A stretch of DNA of 64,000 nt from the NCBI GenBank assembly GCA_016714045.1, contig JADJNY010000008.1, forward strand, positions 259,735 through 323,734, written 5' to 3'. A program made the position numbers and the translations under genes. Under the pieces are notes generated by a model. That model was not told the DNA's origin, ran no database searches, and saw nothing but the letters and a program-made list of their open reading frames with translations. Shown piece after piece: positions 1-8,617 of this stretch. This DNA is from Planctomycetota bacterium (GTDB lineage Bacteria > Planctomycetota > UBA1135 > GCA-002686595). The stretch's first letter is position 1; the number at the start of each line of letters is the position of its first letter.

Positions 1-809
1 GCGAGCCCGGTGTCGAGGCGCTCGAAGAGGTTCCTCGGCAGGATGCCGCCGAACTCCATGATCGCCTTGACGACGAGCTGTCGCAGCCCGTCGGGCAGGC
101 GCTCGACGCGCGCGACGGCGGCCGCTTCGTTCGAGTACATCTTGTAGAGCTCGCGCTGGCGCGCCGCCGGCGTGCGCGCCGCGCGCACGGGGTCCTCGTA
201 CAGGCGGTCGAGGTGGCCGCGCAGCGTGAACGCGTCGAAGATGCCGCGCCGCTTCGCGCGGCGCCGGCGCAGGATCGCCTCGGCGAGGTCCCACGGCACG
301 CACCACGCGCGCGAGCCCCAGTCCGAGAGTCCCTGGGCGCGCGATTCGCACAGGAACCCGGCGCGTGCGAGCGCGCCGAGCCCGGCCTCCAGGTCGTATT
401 GCGAGCAGTGCGCGAGCGCCCGCGCGTTGGCGAGCTCGAGCAGCGTCGCCTGGTGTCGCGGCGCGTCGAGCAACACGTCCAGCACGAGCCCGAGGCGCTT
501 CCCGAGCGCCTCGACCCGCGCCTCGAGCGTGGCGCCGTCGTTCATCCACTCGTGCACGTGCTTGCGCACCTGCGCGGGGTCGCTCGGCATCGGGAGCACG
601 CGCGCGCCGCTCCACGAACGCCAGAGCTCGGGGAGGTCGACCTCCGGGATCGCGGAGAGCGCGTCGGCGATGCGTAGGCGGTTCGCGCGCGGGGCGGCCG
701 TCGGACCTCCGTTCGTCGCTGCATTCGCGCCGTCGGTGGACGCGCGCGCTGCCGTGCCGTTCGCTGTCGGCTCCGTGCGTCCGTTCTTGTCGCTGTCGTG
801 CGGGCTCAT
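1..809 (-). CDS. XPB-linked helicase-associated protein, partial (3' end outside window)
   Basis: The frame opens at an ATG that overlaps the stop of the XPB-type helicase (ATGA) and runs uninterrupted to the window edge, so the C-terminus is missing. About 269 residues are visible: a low-complexity, Ala/Thr-rich first 30 residues, then helical segments. A stretch around residues 90-130 (LLELANARALAHCSQYDLEA and the following GLGALARAGFL) looks like a winged helix. In Actinobacteria and some other phyla, bacterial XPB genes are followed by a helicase-associated protein (Helicase_C_3 type). The position and helical character here fit such a partner, but I cannot see a diagnostic motif, so the family assignment is inference from context. 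Translational coupling to XPB suggests that the two products work together in DNA repair or unwinding. Confidence 0.6.
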   Translation of the reverse strand, partial: MSPHDSDKNGRTEPTANGTAARASTDGANAATNGGPTAAPRANRLRIADALSAIPEVDLPELWRSWSGARVLPMPSDPAQVRKHVHEWMNDGATLEARVEALGKRLGLVLDVLLDAPRHQATLLELANARALAHCSQYDLEAGLGALARAGFLCESRAQGLSDWGSRAWCVPWDLAEAILRRRRAKRRGIFDAFTLRGHLDRLYEDPVRAARTPAARQRELYKMYSNEAAAVARVERLPDGLRQLVVKAIMEFGGILPRNLFERLDTGL

Positions 810-2585
810 CGAGTGGAAGGCGTGGACGCGTTGGCGAGCGACTGGGCTTCGACGATCTCGTACGTGTAGCCCTGCTCGGTGAGGAAGAGCTGGCGCCGCT
901 GCGCGAAGTCCTGGTCGCGCGAGCCCAGCGTGACGATCGAATAGAAGACGGCCGGACCGCCGTCGGACTTGGGCCGCAGGATGCGGCCGAGGCGCTGCGC
1001 CTCCTCCTGCCGCGAGCCGAACGTGCCGGAGATCTGGATCGCGACGTTCGCGTCGGGGAGGTCGATCGCGAAGTTGCCGACCTTGGAGACGATCAAGAGC
1101 GGCACCGCGCCGGACTTGAAGCCGGCGTAGAGCTTTTCGCGCTCCGCCGTCGGCGTCTTGCCGGTGATCAGCGGCGCCTTCAGGTGCCGCTGCAGCGCGT
1201 GGAGCTGCTCGATGTACTGGCCGATGACGAGGATGTGGCTCCCCGCGTGGCGCTCGACGAGCCGGTCGATCGCCGCGAACTTGGCGGGGTTCTCGCTCGC
1301 GATGCGGAACTTCGCGCGCGCGTCCGCGGCGGCGTAGATCGTGCGCAGGTTGCCGTCGAGCGGCACGCGCACCTCGACGCAGCGCGCCGAGGCGATGAAG
1401 CCCTGGCTCTCGAGCACCTTCCACGGCACGTCGTAGCGCTTGGGGCCGATCAGGCAGAAGACCTCGTCCTCCTTGTGGTCCTCGCGGACGAGCGTCGCGG
1501 TCAGGCCGAGGCGCCGGCGCGCCTGGAGGTCCGCGGTGACGCGGAACACGGGCGCGGGCAGGAGGTGCACTTCGTCGTACACGACGAGGCCCCAGTTCTC
1601 GCGGCCGAAGAGCGCGAAGTGCTCGAACTCTTCCGTGCGCGTCCGGCGCCACGTCAGCATCTGGTACGTCGTGATCGTGACGGGCGAGACGTGCTTCTCG
1701 TCGCCCGTGTACTCGGCGACGTCCTCGGGGCGCAGGCCGGTCTTGTCGAGCAGCTCCTCGCGCCATTGCCGAACCGCGACCGTGTTCGTCGTCAGGATCA
1801 ACGTCTTCGTGCCGACGAGGTTCATCACCGCCATGCCGACGACGGTCTTGCCCGCGCCGCACGGGAGGACGACGACGCCGCTGCCGCCGAGCACCGTGCC
1901 GCCCGCGTGGAACGCGCGCGCGGCGCCTTCCTGGTACGCGCGTAGCGCGAACGGGCGTCCGCCGCGCGTCGTCGTGCGCAGCGGGATCGGGAACGCGTCG
2001 CCCTCGATGTACCCGCCGCGGTCGTCGACCGGAAAGCCGAGCTTGATCAAGGCCTGCTTGATGGCGCCGCGGTTCTCACCGCCGACGTAGGCGCGGTTCG
2101 CCTTGTCCAGTGCCACGAGCTCGCGGACGCTCTTGTGCCCGAGCACCTCCGCGAGCGCGTCGCCGCGCGCCGCGACGAGCTCGTAGCGCGGGGAGGCCGG
2201 CCTCCCCTTCGCGCTTCTCGAGGCGCAGGAGCCCGTAGCGCTCGATCCACCCTTGGACCTCGACGAGCACGTTGCGCGGCACCGGCACGCACGCGAACTC
2301 CTCGAGCACGGACTGGATCTTCTCCGCCGTGAGGCCCATCGCCGCCGCGTTCCACACCGAGATCGGCGTGATGCGGTACGTGTGCAGGTAGTCGGGGCTC
2401 TTCTCGAGCTCGGCGAACAACGCGATCTGGTCGCGCGCCTCGGCGAAGCGCGGGTGCTCGCGCGTCATCGGGCGGCCCTGCGCGTCCTTGACCGGCCGCC
2501 CCTGCGCGTCGGTCACGGACGTGACCGTGTGCAGCATGAGCGAGCGGTCGCTCTGCACGATCAGCGGGTTGTCGGGGCGCATCAT
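806..2585 (-). CDS. XPB/Ssl2-type DNA repair helicase (SF2), one internal frameshift
   Basis: Superfamily 2 DNA helicase of the XPB type, expected to unwind damaged DNA. The C-terminal 446 residues contain Walker A (PCGAGKT), a DEVH box (VVYDEVHLLP), motif III (GLTATLVRED) and motif VI (QEEAQRLGRILRPK). The N-terminal region (from MMRPDNPLIVQSD) lies in a different frame. The two halves meet near 2183-2205, where LEKREGEAGLP should continue into RYELVAARGDALAE; a CCCC/GGGG run lies there. A single-base assembly error is the simplest explanation; a genuine split is possible. The start ATG overlaps the uvrA stop (ATGA), and the stop overlaps the start of the next gene, so the three form one repair operon. 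Confidence 0.88.
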
Positions 2586-5500
2586 CGACGGACTCCCTTC
2601 GGCCCGGGACGGACCGTCTCCTTCGGCGCGGCGCGGGGCCCCGCCTTCGGCTTCGGACGCGGCGGCGTCGCGGCGCCCGCGCCGGTCGGCTCGCGGAAGA
2701 GGAACGGCCCGGTGACCGAGCGCGGATCGCGCGCGAGCTCGCGCGGCGAGCCCTCGGCGATGACGCGGCCGCCCGCGTCGCCGCCCTCGGGCCCGATCTC
2801 CACCAAGCGGTCGCAGAGCTCGAGCAGGCCCGTGTGGTGCTCGATCACGATCACCGCGTTGCCTTTGGCCGCGAGGCGGTCGAACACGCGCGCGAGGTGC
2901 ACGACGTCGCTCGCGGCCAGGCCCGTCGACGGCTCGTCGAGCACGAGGATGCTCCGCGCGGACGTCTCCGCGCGGAAGAGCTCGCTCGCGAGCTTGACGC
3001 GCTGCGCTTCGCCGCCGGAGAGCGTCGTCGAGCTCTGTCCGAGTTGCAGGTAGCCGAGGCCGACGTCGCGCAGGGATTCGAGCATCGGCACCATCGCGGG
3101 CTGGTGCGCGAAGAACTCGAGCGCCTCGTCGACGGTGAGCTCCAGGACATCGGCGATCGACTTGCCGCGCAGCGTGACCTCGAGCACCTCGGGCGCGTAG
3201 CGCTTCCCGTCGCAGTCCTCGCACGGCAGCCACAGGTCCGCGAGGAACTGCATCTCGACCTGCGTGGCGCCCTTCCCCTCGCACGCGGGGCAGCGCCCCT
3301 TCGTCGAGTTGAAGGAGAAGCGCGCGGGCTCGAAGCCTTTCATCCGCGCCTCGGGCGTGCGCGCGAAGAGCTCGCGCAGGGGCTCCATCAAGCCGGTGTA
3401 GGTCGCGGGCACGCTCGCGGGCGAGCGCCCGATCGGCGACGCGTCGACGACGACGACGCGCGCGCTGCCGCCGACGAGCCCCGCGAGGCGCTTCCAGCGA
3501 CCGCGCGGCGCCTCGCCCTCGAGCGCGGGCACGAGGACGTCGAGCACGAGCGTCGACTTGCCCGAGCCCGACGGGCCGCAGACGCCCGTGAGCTCGCCGA
3601 ACGCGAACTCGATGTCGACGCCCTTCAGGTTGTGCAGACGCGCGCCGGTGAGCTTGACGACGTCGCCACGTGCGCGTGCGTCGACAGCCGGGCGCGCGCG
3701 CTCGAGGCCGAGCTCGCCGCGCAGCGCGGCGGCGGTCTTGGACGTCGGGTGCTTCTCGAGCTCGCTCGGCGGCGCGCTGGCGACGATCTCGCCGCCGAGA
3801 CGCCCCGCGCTGGGTCCGAGGTCGACGATCCAGTCCGCGCGGCGCATCAGCGTCGTGTCGTGCTCGACGACGAGCAGCGTGTTGCCGCGGTCGCGCAGGT
3901 CGCAGAGCGCGTCGGTCAGCTTCTCGACGTCGCGCGGGTGCAGGCCGACCGTCGGCTCGTCGAGGACGTAGCACACGCCGACGAGCTGCGATCCGAGGCT
4001 CGACGCGAGCCGCACGCGCCGCGCCTCGCCGCCCGAGAGCGTCGCGGTTCCGCGGTCGAGCGTCAGGTAGCCGAGCCCGACGCGCGCGAGCAGCGCGAGG
4101 CGCGAACGGATCTCCTCCACCACGGCGCCGACGGACTCCATGACGGTCTTCTGGGCGGCGAGCTCGGTCGCCCACGCGAGCGCGGCGTCGACGGAGCGCT
4201 GCGTGAGCTCCGGCATGCGCACGCGGCCGACCGTGACGGCGGCAGACTCGGGGCGCAGGCGCTCGCCCTTGCACACGGAGCACGTGCGCTTCTCCATGAC
4301 CGTCTCGAGGATCGCGGCCCAGTCGGGGTCCTCGGTCTTCTGGTGCCAGGCGTCGACGTGGCCGCAAAGCCCCGGCCACGCGGCGGTGAACTGCTCCTCG
4401 ATCTCGGCGTTGGTCGTCGTGCGCTCGAGCTTGACCGTGTACTGCGGCTTTGCGCCGACGCCGTGCGCGACGAGCGCGCGCTGGTCGTCCGTGAGCGCCT
4501 TCCACGGCTTCGCGAGGTCGACCTTGTGCGCGCGAGCTACGGTGCGCAGCAGGTTCTCGTAGTAGCCCTTGCCCTTGACGAGGTAGCGCGCGAGCTTGCC
4601 GCCGACCGCGCCCTCGAACACGGAGAGCTCGGGGTGCGCGAAGAGCTTCTCGACGGTGCACTCGACCTTCTCGCCCAGGCCGTCGCACGCGGGGCACGCG
4701 CCGACGTGCGTGTTGAACGAGAAGTGCCGCGGCTCGAGCGCCTCCTCGATCTGGAAGCCGCAGTCGGGGCAGGTCCCGCGCGTGCCGTACTCGCCGCGCG
4801 CGCCGCCGCCCTTCTCCACGAACGAGACGCGGCCGCCCGAGAGCGTCCCCGCCGCGTCGACGCCCTCCGCGATGCGCGGGCGCGAGTCGGCGTTCACGGT
4901 CAGGCGGTCGAGCACGAGGTCGACGCGCACGTCCTCCGCGTCCTTCGGCAGCGTGGGCGTCTCCGTGTCGAAGCGCACCTCGACGCCGTCGACGAGCGCG
5001 CGCACGAAGCCCGCGGTCTTCCACGCCTTCGCGCGCGACGCGAACGCGGCGGAGAGGTCCGCGGGGTGCTCGCGACCGGGCCCGAAGATCGGCGCGACGA
5101 GCCAGCCCGTCTTCCCCGCGTGCTGCGCGAGGAGCTTCTTCGTCACGCGGCTCGCGTCGCTCTTGACGAGCTCGTGCCCGTGCGTCGGGCAGCGGCGCGT
5201 GCCGGCGCGCGCCCACAGGACGCGCACGTGGTCGAGGATCTCCGTCGTCGTCGCGACGGTCGAGCGCGGCGACGCGGACATGCCGCGCGCCTCGACCGCG
5301 ACCGCGGGGCCGAGGCCGTCGATGCGGTCGACGGGCGGACGGTCCTTCGTGCCGAGGAACTGCCGCGCGTACGTCGAGAGCGACTCGACGAAGCGCCGGC
5401 GTCCCTCGGTGTAGATCGTGTCGAGCGCGAGCGAGCTTTTCCCCGAGCCGCTGGGCCCCGTGATCACGGTCAGCGCGTCGCGCGGGATCGAGACGTCGAC

Positions 5501-8428
5501 GTTCTTCAGGTTGTGCGTGCGCGCGCCGCGCACCTCGATCGACGTGGCGGGCGCCGGCGCGGCCGTCGGCGCGAGCACGGCCTCCTTCCACGTGCGCTGG
5601 TCGCGGAAGGCCTTCAACGCGGCGCCCGTGTGCGAGCCGCGCGCGCGCTCGAGCTCCTCGGGCGTGCCTTGGGCGACGAGCTTCCCGCCCGCGCCGCCGC
5701 CCTCGGGGCCGAGGTCGATCACGTGGTCCGCCGCCTGCACGAGCTCGAGGTTGTGCTCGATCACGATCACGGTGTGGCCGAGGTCGACGAGCTTCTGCAG
5801 CGCCGCGACGAGGCGCGCGACGTCCTGCATGTGCAGGCCCGTCGTCGGTTCGTCGAGCACGTACACCGTGTGGCCGCGCGGGCGACGTTGGAGCTCGGTG
5901 ACGAGCTTCAAGCGCTGCGCCTCGCCGCCCGACAGCGTCGTCGACGGCTGGCCGAGCGTCAGGTACCCGAGGCCGATCTCCACCATCACCTCGAGCGGCC
6001 GCGCGATCTTCGGGAGGTCGCGGAAGAACGCGAGCGCCTCCTCGCTGGTCATCGCGAGCACGTCGGCGATGCTCTTCTCCTTGAAGCGCACGTCGAGCGT
6101 CTCGGCCTGGAAGCGGTGCCCGCCGCACTCCTCGCACGGAACGGTGACGGGTGCCAGGAACTGGAGCTCGACGTACTGCGCGCCCGCGCCGCCGCACGTC
6201 TCGCAGCGGCCGCCGGCGACGTTGAACGAGAAACGTCCGGCCTGGTAGCCGCGCAACTTCGCCTCGGGCAGCGCGGCGAACAGGTCGCGGATCGCCGTGA
6301 ACACGCCCGTGTACGTCGCGGGGTTCGAGCGCGGCGTGCGGCCGATCGGCGTCGCGTCGATCGTGACGAGCTCGTCGACGTGCTCCGCGCCCTTCAGGCG
6401 GTCGTGTGTCTCGGGCTGCGGCGCTTCGCGGCCGAGCTTGCGCTCGAGCGCGCGCACGAGGATGCGGTTCACGAGGGTCGACTTGCCCGAGCCGCTGACG
6501 CCCGTGACCGCGGTGAACGTTCCGAGCGGGAAGGACACGTCGATGTCCTTCAAGTTGAAGCCGCGCGCTCCTTCGACGACGACGAAGTTGCCGTTGCCCT
6601 TGCGGCGTTCGCTCGGTGCTTCGAGCACGAGCGCGCCGCGCAGGAGCATTCCGGTCGGCGTGTCGAGCTTCGCGATCTCGCGCGGCGGAGCGTTGCCGAT
6701 CAGATGGCCGCCATGACGGCCTGCGCCCGGCCCGATGTCGATCAGCCAGTCCGCGGCGCGCAGCGTCGACTCGTCGTGCTCGACGACGACGACGGTGTTG
6801 CCGAGGTCGCGCAGGCGCTCGAGCGCGCGGATCAAGCGCCCGTGGTCGCGCGGGTGGAGGCCGATCGACGGCTCGTCCAGGACGTAGAGCACGCCCGAGA
6901 GCCCCGCGCCGAGCTGCGCGGCGAGCCGGATGCGCTGCGCTTCGCCGCCGGAGAGCGTGTCCGCCGCCCGATCGAGCGTCAGGTAGCCGAGGCCGACCTC
7001 GAGCAGGAACTCGACGCGCCGGTCGATCTCGTTCAGGAGGTCGCGCGCGATCGTCCTCTCGCGCGCGGTGAGCTCGAGTTTCCGCAAGCGCGGGCCGAGC
7101 TCGTCGATCGGCAGCGCCGAGAGCTCGCCCAGGCCGAGGCCGCCGAGCAGCACCGCGGAGGCCGCGGGCTTCAAGCGCGAGCCCTCGCACTCCTTGCAGC
7201 GTTCCTCGGCGATGTAGCGCTGCACGTGCTGCTTGTGCAGGCCGCCCTTGCTCGCCTTCTCGATCGCGGGCAGCACGCCGGGGAAGCGGCGCATCCAGCG
7301 CACGCTCCCCGAGTACTTCTTGCCGTTCCACTGCGCCTCGTCCTCGAAGCGCTCGTCGCCGGTCCCGTGCAGGATCACGGCGCGCGCGTCCTTCGAGAGC
7401 TCGTTCCACGGCGTGTCGAGGTCGAAGCCGCTCGCCTCGGCGACCTGTTCGAGGAAGTCGAAGCCGACGTGCGGGAAAAGCAGCGCGCCGCCCGACGCGC
7501 GCGTCACCGCGAGCGCGCCGTCGCGGATCGATGAGCGCCGGATCGCGCACGACGGCCGCGGCGGACGGCCGGCGGCGCACGCCGAGGCCTTCGCAGCGCT
7601 CGGGCACGCGCCGTGCGGCGAGTTGAACGAGAAGAGGCGCGGCTCGAGCGGCGGCGTCTCCGTGCCGCAGCCGGAGCACGCGCGCGACGTCGAGTAGGCG
7701 CGCTCGCCCGCGTCCGTCAGCACGATCACGTCGCCGCCGGAGAGCTCGAGCGCCTGCGCGAGCGCTTCACGCAGACGCGTCGGATCGCCCGCGGCGAGCT
7801 TCATGCGGTCGACGACGACCTCGATCGTGTGCCGCACGTAGCGCGCGAGCTCGCCCGCTTCTTCCAAGCGCTTCACCTCGCCGTCGATGCGCGCGCGGAC
7901 GAAGCCCTTCTTGCGCAGCGTGTCGAGCTCCTCCGCGTGGTGGCCCTTCTTGTCGCGGATGCGCGGCGCGAGCAGGTGGACGTTCTGGCCAGCGAACTCG
8001 GCCAGGATCTGGCGCGTGATCTCCTCGGGCGTCTGCGCCTGCACGGGCAGCTTGCACTTCGGGCAGTGCGCGCGGCCGGCGCGCGCGTAGAGCACGCGCA
8101 GGTGGTCCGTGATCTCCGTCAGGGTTCCGACGGTGGAGCGCGCGCCGCGCGAGACCGACTTCTGGTCGACCGCGATCGCGGGCGAGAGGCCCTCGATCGA
8201 CTCGACGTCGGGCTTCTCCATGCGGCCGAGGAACTGGCGCGCGTACGCGGAGAGCGTCTCGAGGAAGCGCCGCTGACCCTCGCGGAACAAGGTGTCGAAG
8301 GCGAGCGAGCTCTTGCCGGACCCCGAGACGCCCGTGATCGCCACGAGGCGCCTCTGCGGGATGTCCACGTCCACGCCAGCGAGGTTGTTCTGGCGCGCCT
8401 TGCGGATCTGGATCAGGCCGTCCTTCAT
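2582..8428 (-). CDS. uvrA: Tandem (double-length) UvrA, excinuclease ABC subunit A
   Basis: Damage-recognition ATPase of nucleotide excision repair. It is 1948 residues long against about 940 for ordinary UvrA, because two complete UvrA units are fused; the second begins near residue 960. Four Walker A motifs are visible, GVSGSGKS near residues 35 and 641 and GPSGSGKS near 991 and 1616. Four LSGGEA signatures and several CxxC zinc-finger pairs (CPKC, CETCGGAG, CPDC, CPACEGKG) are also present. Fused double UvrAs are known in some bacterial phyla. Residues about 275-302 (7523-7603) read as nonsense, while the adjacent frame gives the expected CEGLG and VVRDPALIDP, so a pair of compensating indels has scrambled one zinc-finger region. 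The gene is first in the repair operon with XPB. Confidence 0.95.
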   Translation of the reverse strand: MKDGLIQIRKARQNNLAGVDVDIPQRRLVAITGVSGSGKSSLAFDTLFREGQRRFLETLSAYARQFLGRMEKPDVESIEGLSPAIAVDQKSVSRGARSTVGTLTEITDHLRVLYARAGRAHCPKCKLPVQAQTPEEITRQILAEFAGQNVHLLAPRIRDKKGHHAEELDTLRKKGFVRARIDGEVKRLEEAGELARYVRHTIEVVVDRMKLAAGDPTRLREALAQALELSGGDVIVLTDAGERAYSTSRACSGCGTETPPLEPRLFSFNSPHGACPSAAKASACAAGRPPRPSCAIRRSSIRDGALAVTRASGGALLFPHVGFDFLEQVAEASGFDLDTPWNELSKDARAVILHGTGDERFEDEAQWNGKKYSGSVRWMRRFPGVLPAIEKASKGGLHKQHVQRYIAEERCKECEGSRLKPAASAVLLGGLGLGELSALPIDELGPRLRKLELTARERTIARDLLNEIDRRVEFLLEVGLGYLTLDRAADTLSGGEAQRIRLAAQLGAGLSGVLYVLDEPSIGLHPRDHGRLIRALERLRDLGNTVVVVEHDESTLRAADWLIDIGPGAGRHGGHLIGNAPPREIAKLDTPTGMLLRGALVLEAPSERRKGNGNFVVVEGARGFNLKDIDVSFPLGTFTAVTGVSGSGKSTLVNRILVRALERKLGREAPQPETHDRLKGAEHVDELVTIDATPIGRTPRSNPATYTGVFTAIRDLFAALPEAKLRGYQAGRFSFNVAGGRCETCGGAGAQYVELQFLAPVTVPCEECGGHRFQAETLDVRFKEKSIADVLAMTSEEALAFFRDLPKIARPLEVMVEIGLGYLTLGQPSTTLSGGEAQRLKLVTELQRRPRGHTVYVLDEPTTGLHMQDVARLVAALQKLVDLGHTVIVIEHNLELVQAADHVIDLGPEGGGAGGKLVAQGTPEELERARGSHTGAALKAFRDQRTWKEAVLAPTAAPAPATSIEVRGARTHNLKNVDVSIPRDALTVITGPSGSGKSSLALDTIYTEGRRRFVESLSTYARQFLGTKDRPPVDRIDGLGPAVAVEARGMSASPRSTVATTTEILDHVRVLWARAGTRRCPTHGHELVKSDASRVTKKLLAQHAGKTGWLVAPIFGPGREHPADLSAAFASRAKAWKTAGFVRALVDGVEVRFDTETPTLPKDAEDVRVDLVLDRLTVNADSRPRIAEGVDAAGTLSGGRVSFVEKGGGARGEYGTRGTCPDCGFQIEEALEPRHFSFNTHVGACPACDGLGEKVECTVEKLFAHPELSVFEGAVGGKLARYLVKGKGYYENLLRTVARAHKVDLAKPWKALTDDQRALVAHGVGAKPQYTVKLERTTTNAEIEEQFTAAWPGLCGHVDAWHQKTEDPDWAAILETVMEKRTCSVCKGERLRPESAAVTVGRVRMPELTQRSVDAALAWATELAAQKTVMESVGAVVEEIRSRLALLARVGLGYLTLDRGTATLSGGEARRVRLASSLGSQLVGVCYVLDEPTVGLHPRDVEKLTDALCDLRDRGNTLLVVEHDTTLMRRADWIVDLGPSAGRLGGEIVASAPPSELEKHPTSKTAAALRGELGLERARPAVDARARGDVVKLTGARLHNLKGVDIEFAFGELTGVCGPSGSGKSTLVLDVLVPALEGEAPRGRWKRLAGLVGGSARVVVVDASPIGRSPASVPATYTGLMEPLRELFARTPEARMKGFEPARFSFNSTKGRCPACEGKGATQVEMQFLADLWLPCEDCDGKRYAPEVLEVTLRGKSIADVLELTVDEALEFFAHQPAMVPMLESLRDVGLGYLQLGQSSTTLSGGEAQRVKLASELFRAETSARSILVLDEPSTGLAASDVVHLARVFDRLAAKGNAVIVIEHHTGLLELCDRLVEIGPEGGDAGGRVIAEGSPRELARDPRSVTGPFLFREPTGAGAATPPRPKPKAGPRAAPKETVRPGPKGVRR

Positions 8429-8536
8429 TCCGGTTGCCCGAGGCGGCCGGCCCGAGAGCCCCGGGCGCGCTCCCCTCTCCCGAGAGAGCGTGCGGCGGGT
8501 GATTTCGGGCTCGGATGCGCAGGGACGAGCCCGGCC

Positions 8537-8542
8537 ATTGTA
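8537..8542 (-). promoter_or_regulatory. Possible -10 element of the uvrA operon
   Basis: TACAAT on the minus strand, about 108 nt before the uvrA start, preceded by GC as in the other TANNNT elements of this window. No convincing -35 is visible 17 nt upstream. It lies in the 189-base gap between uvrA and the penicillin-acylase gene, which holds nothing else I recognise. Confidence 0.3.
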
Positions 8543-8617
8543 GCGGGGCGGGAGCGCCGCGGAAGGGGCGCCGGACCGCGGTTTCGGAGCTCCTCCCGGC
8601 GCGCCGACGCGGGCGAG

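Noticed and set aside
8429..8617. Possible small RNA or tRNA in the uvrA upstream gap
   Set aside because: No cloverleaf or conserved T-loop sequence could be found; only a -10-like hexamer is supportable.
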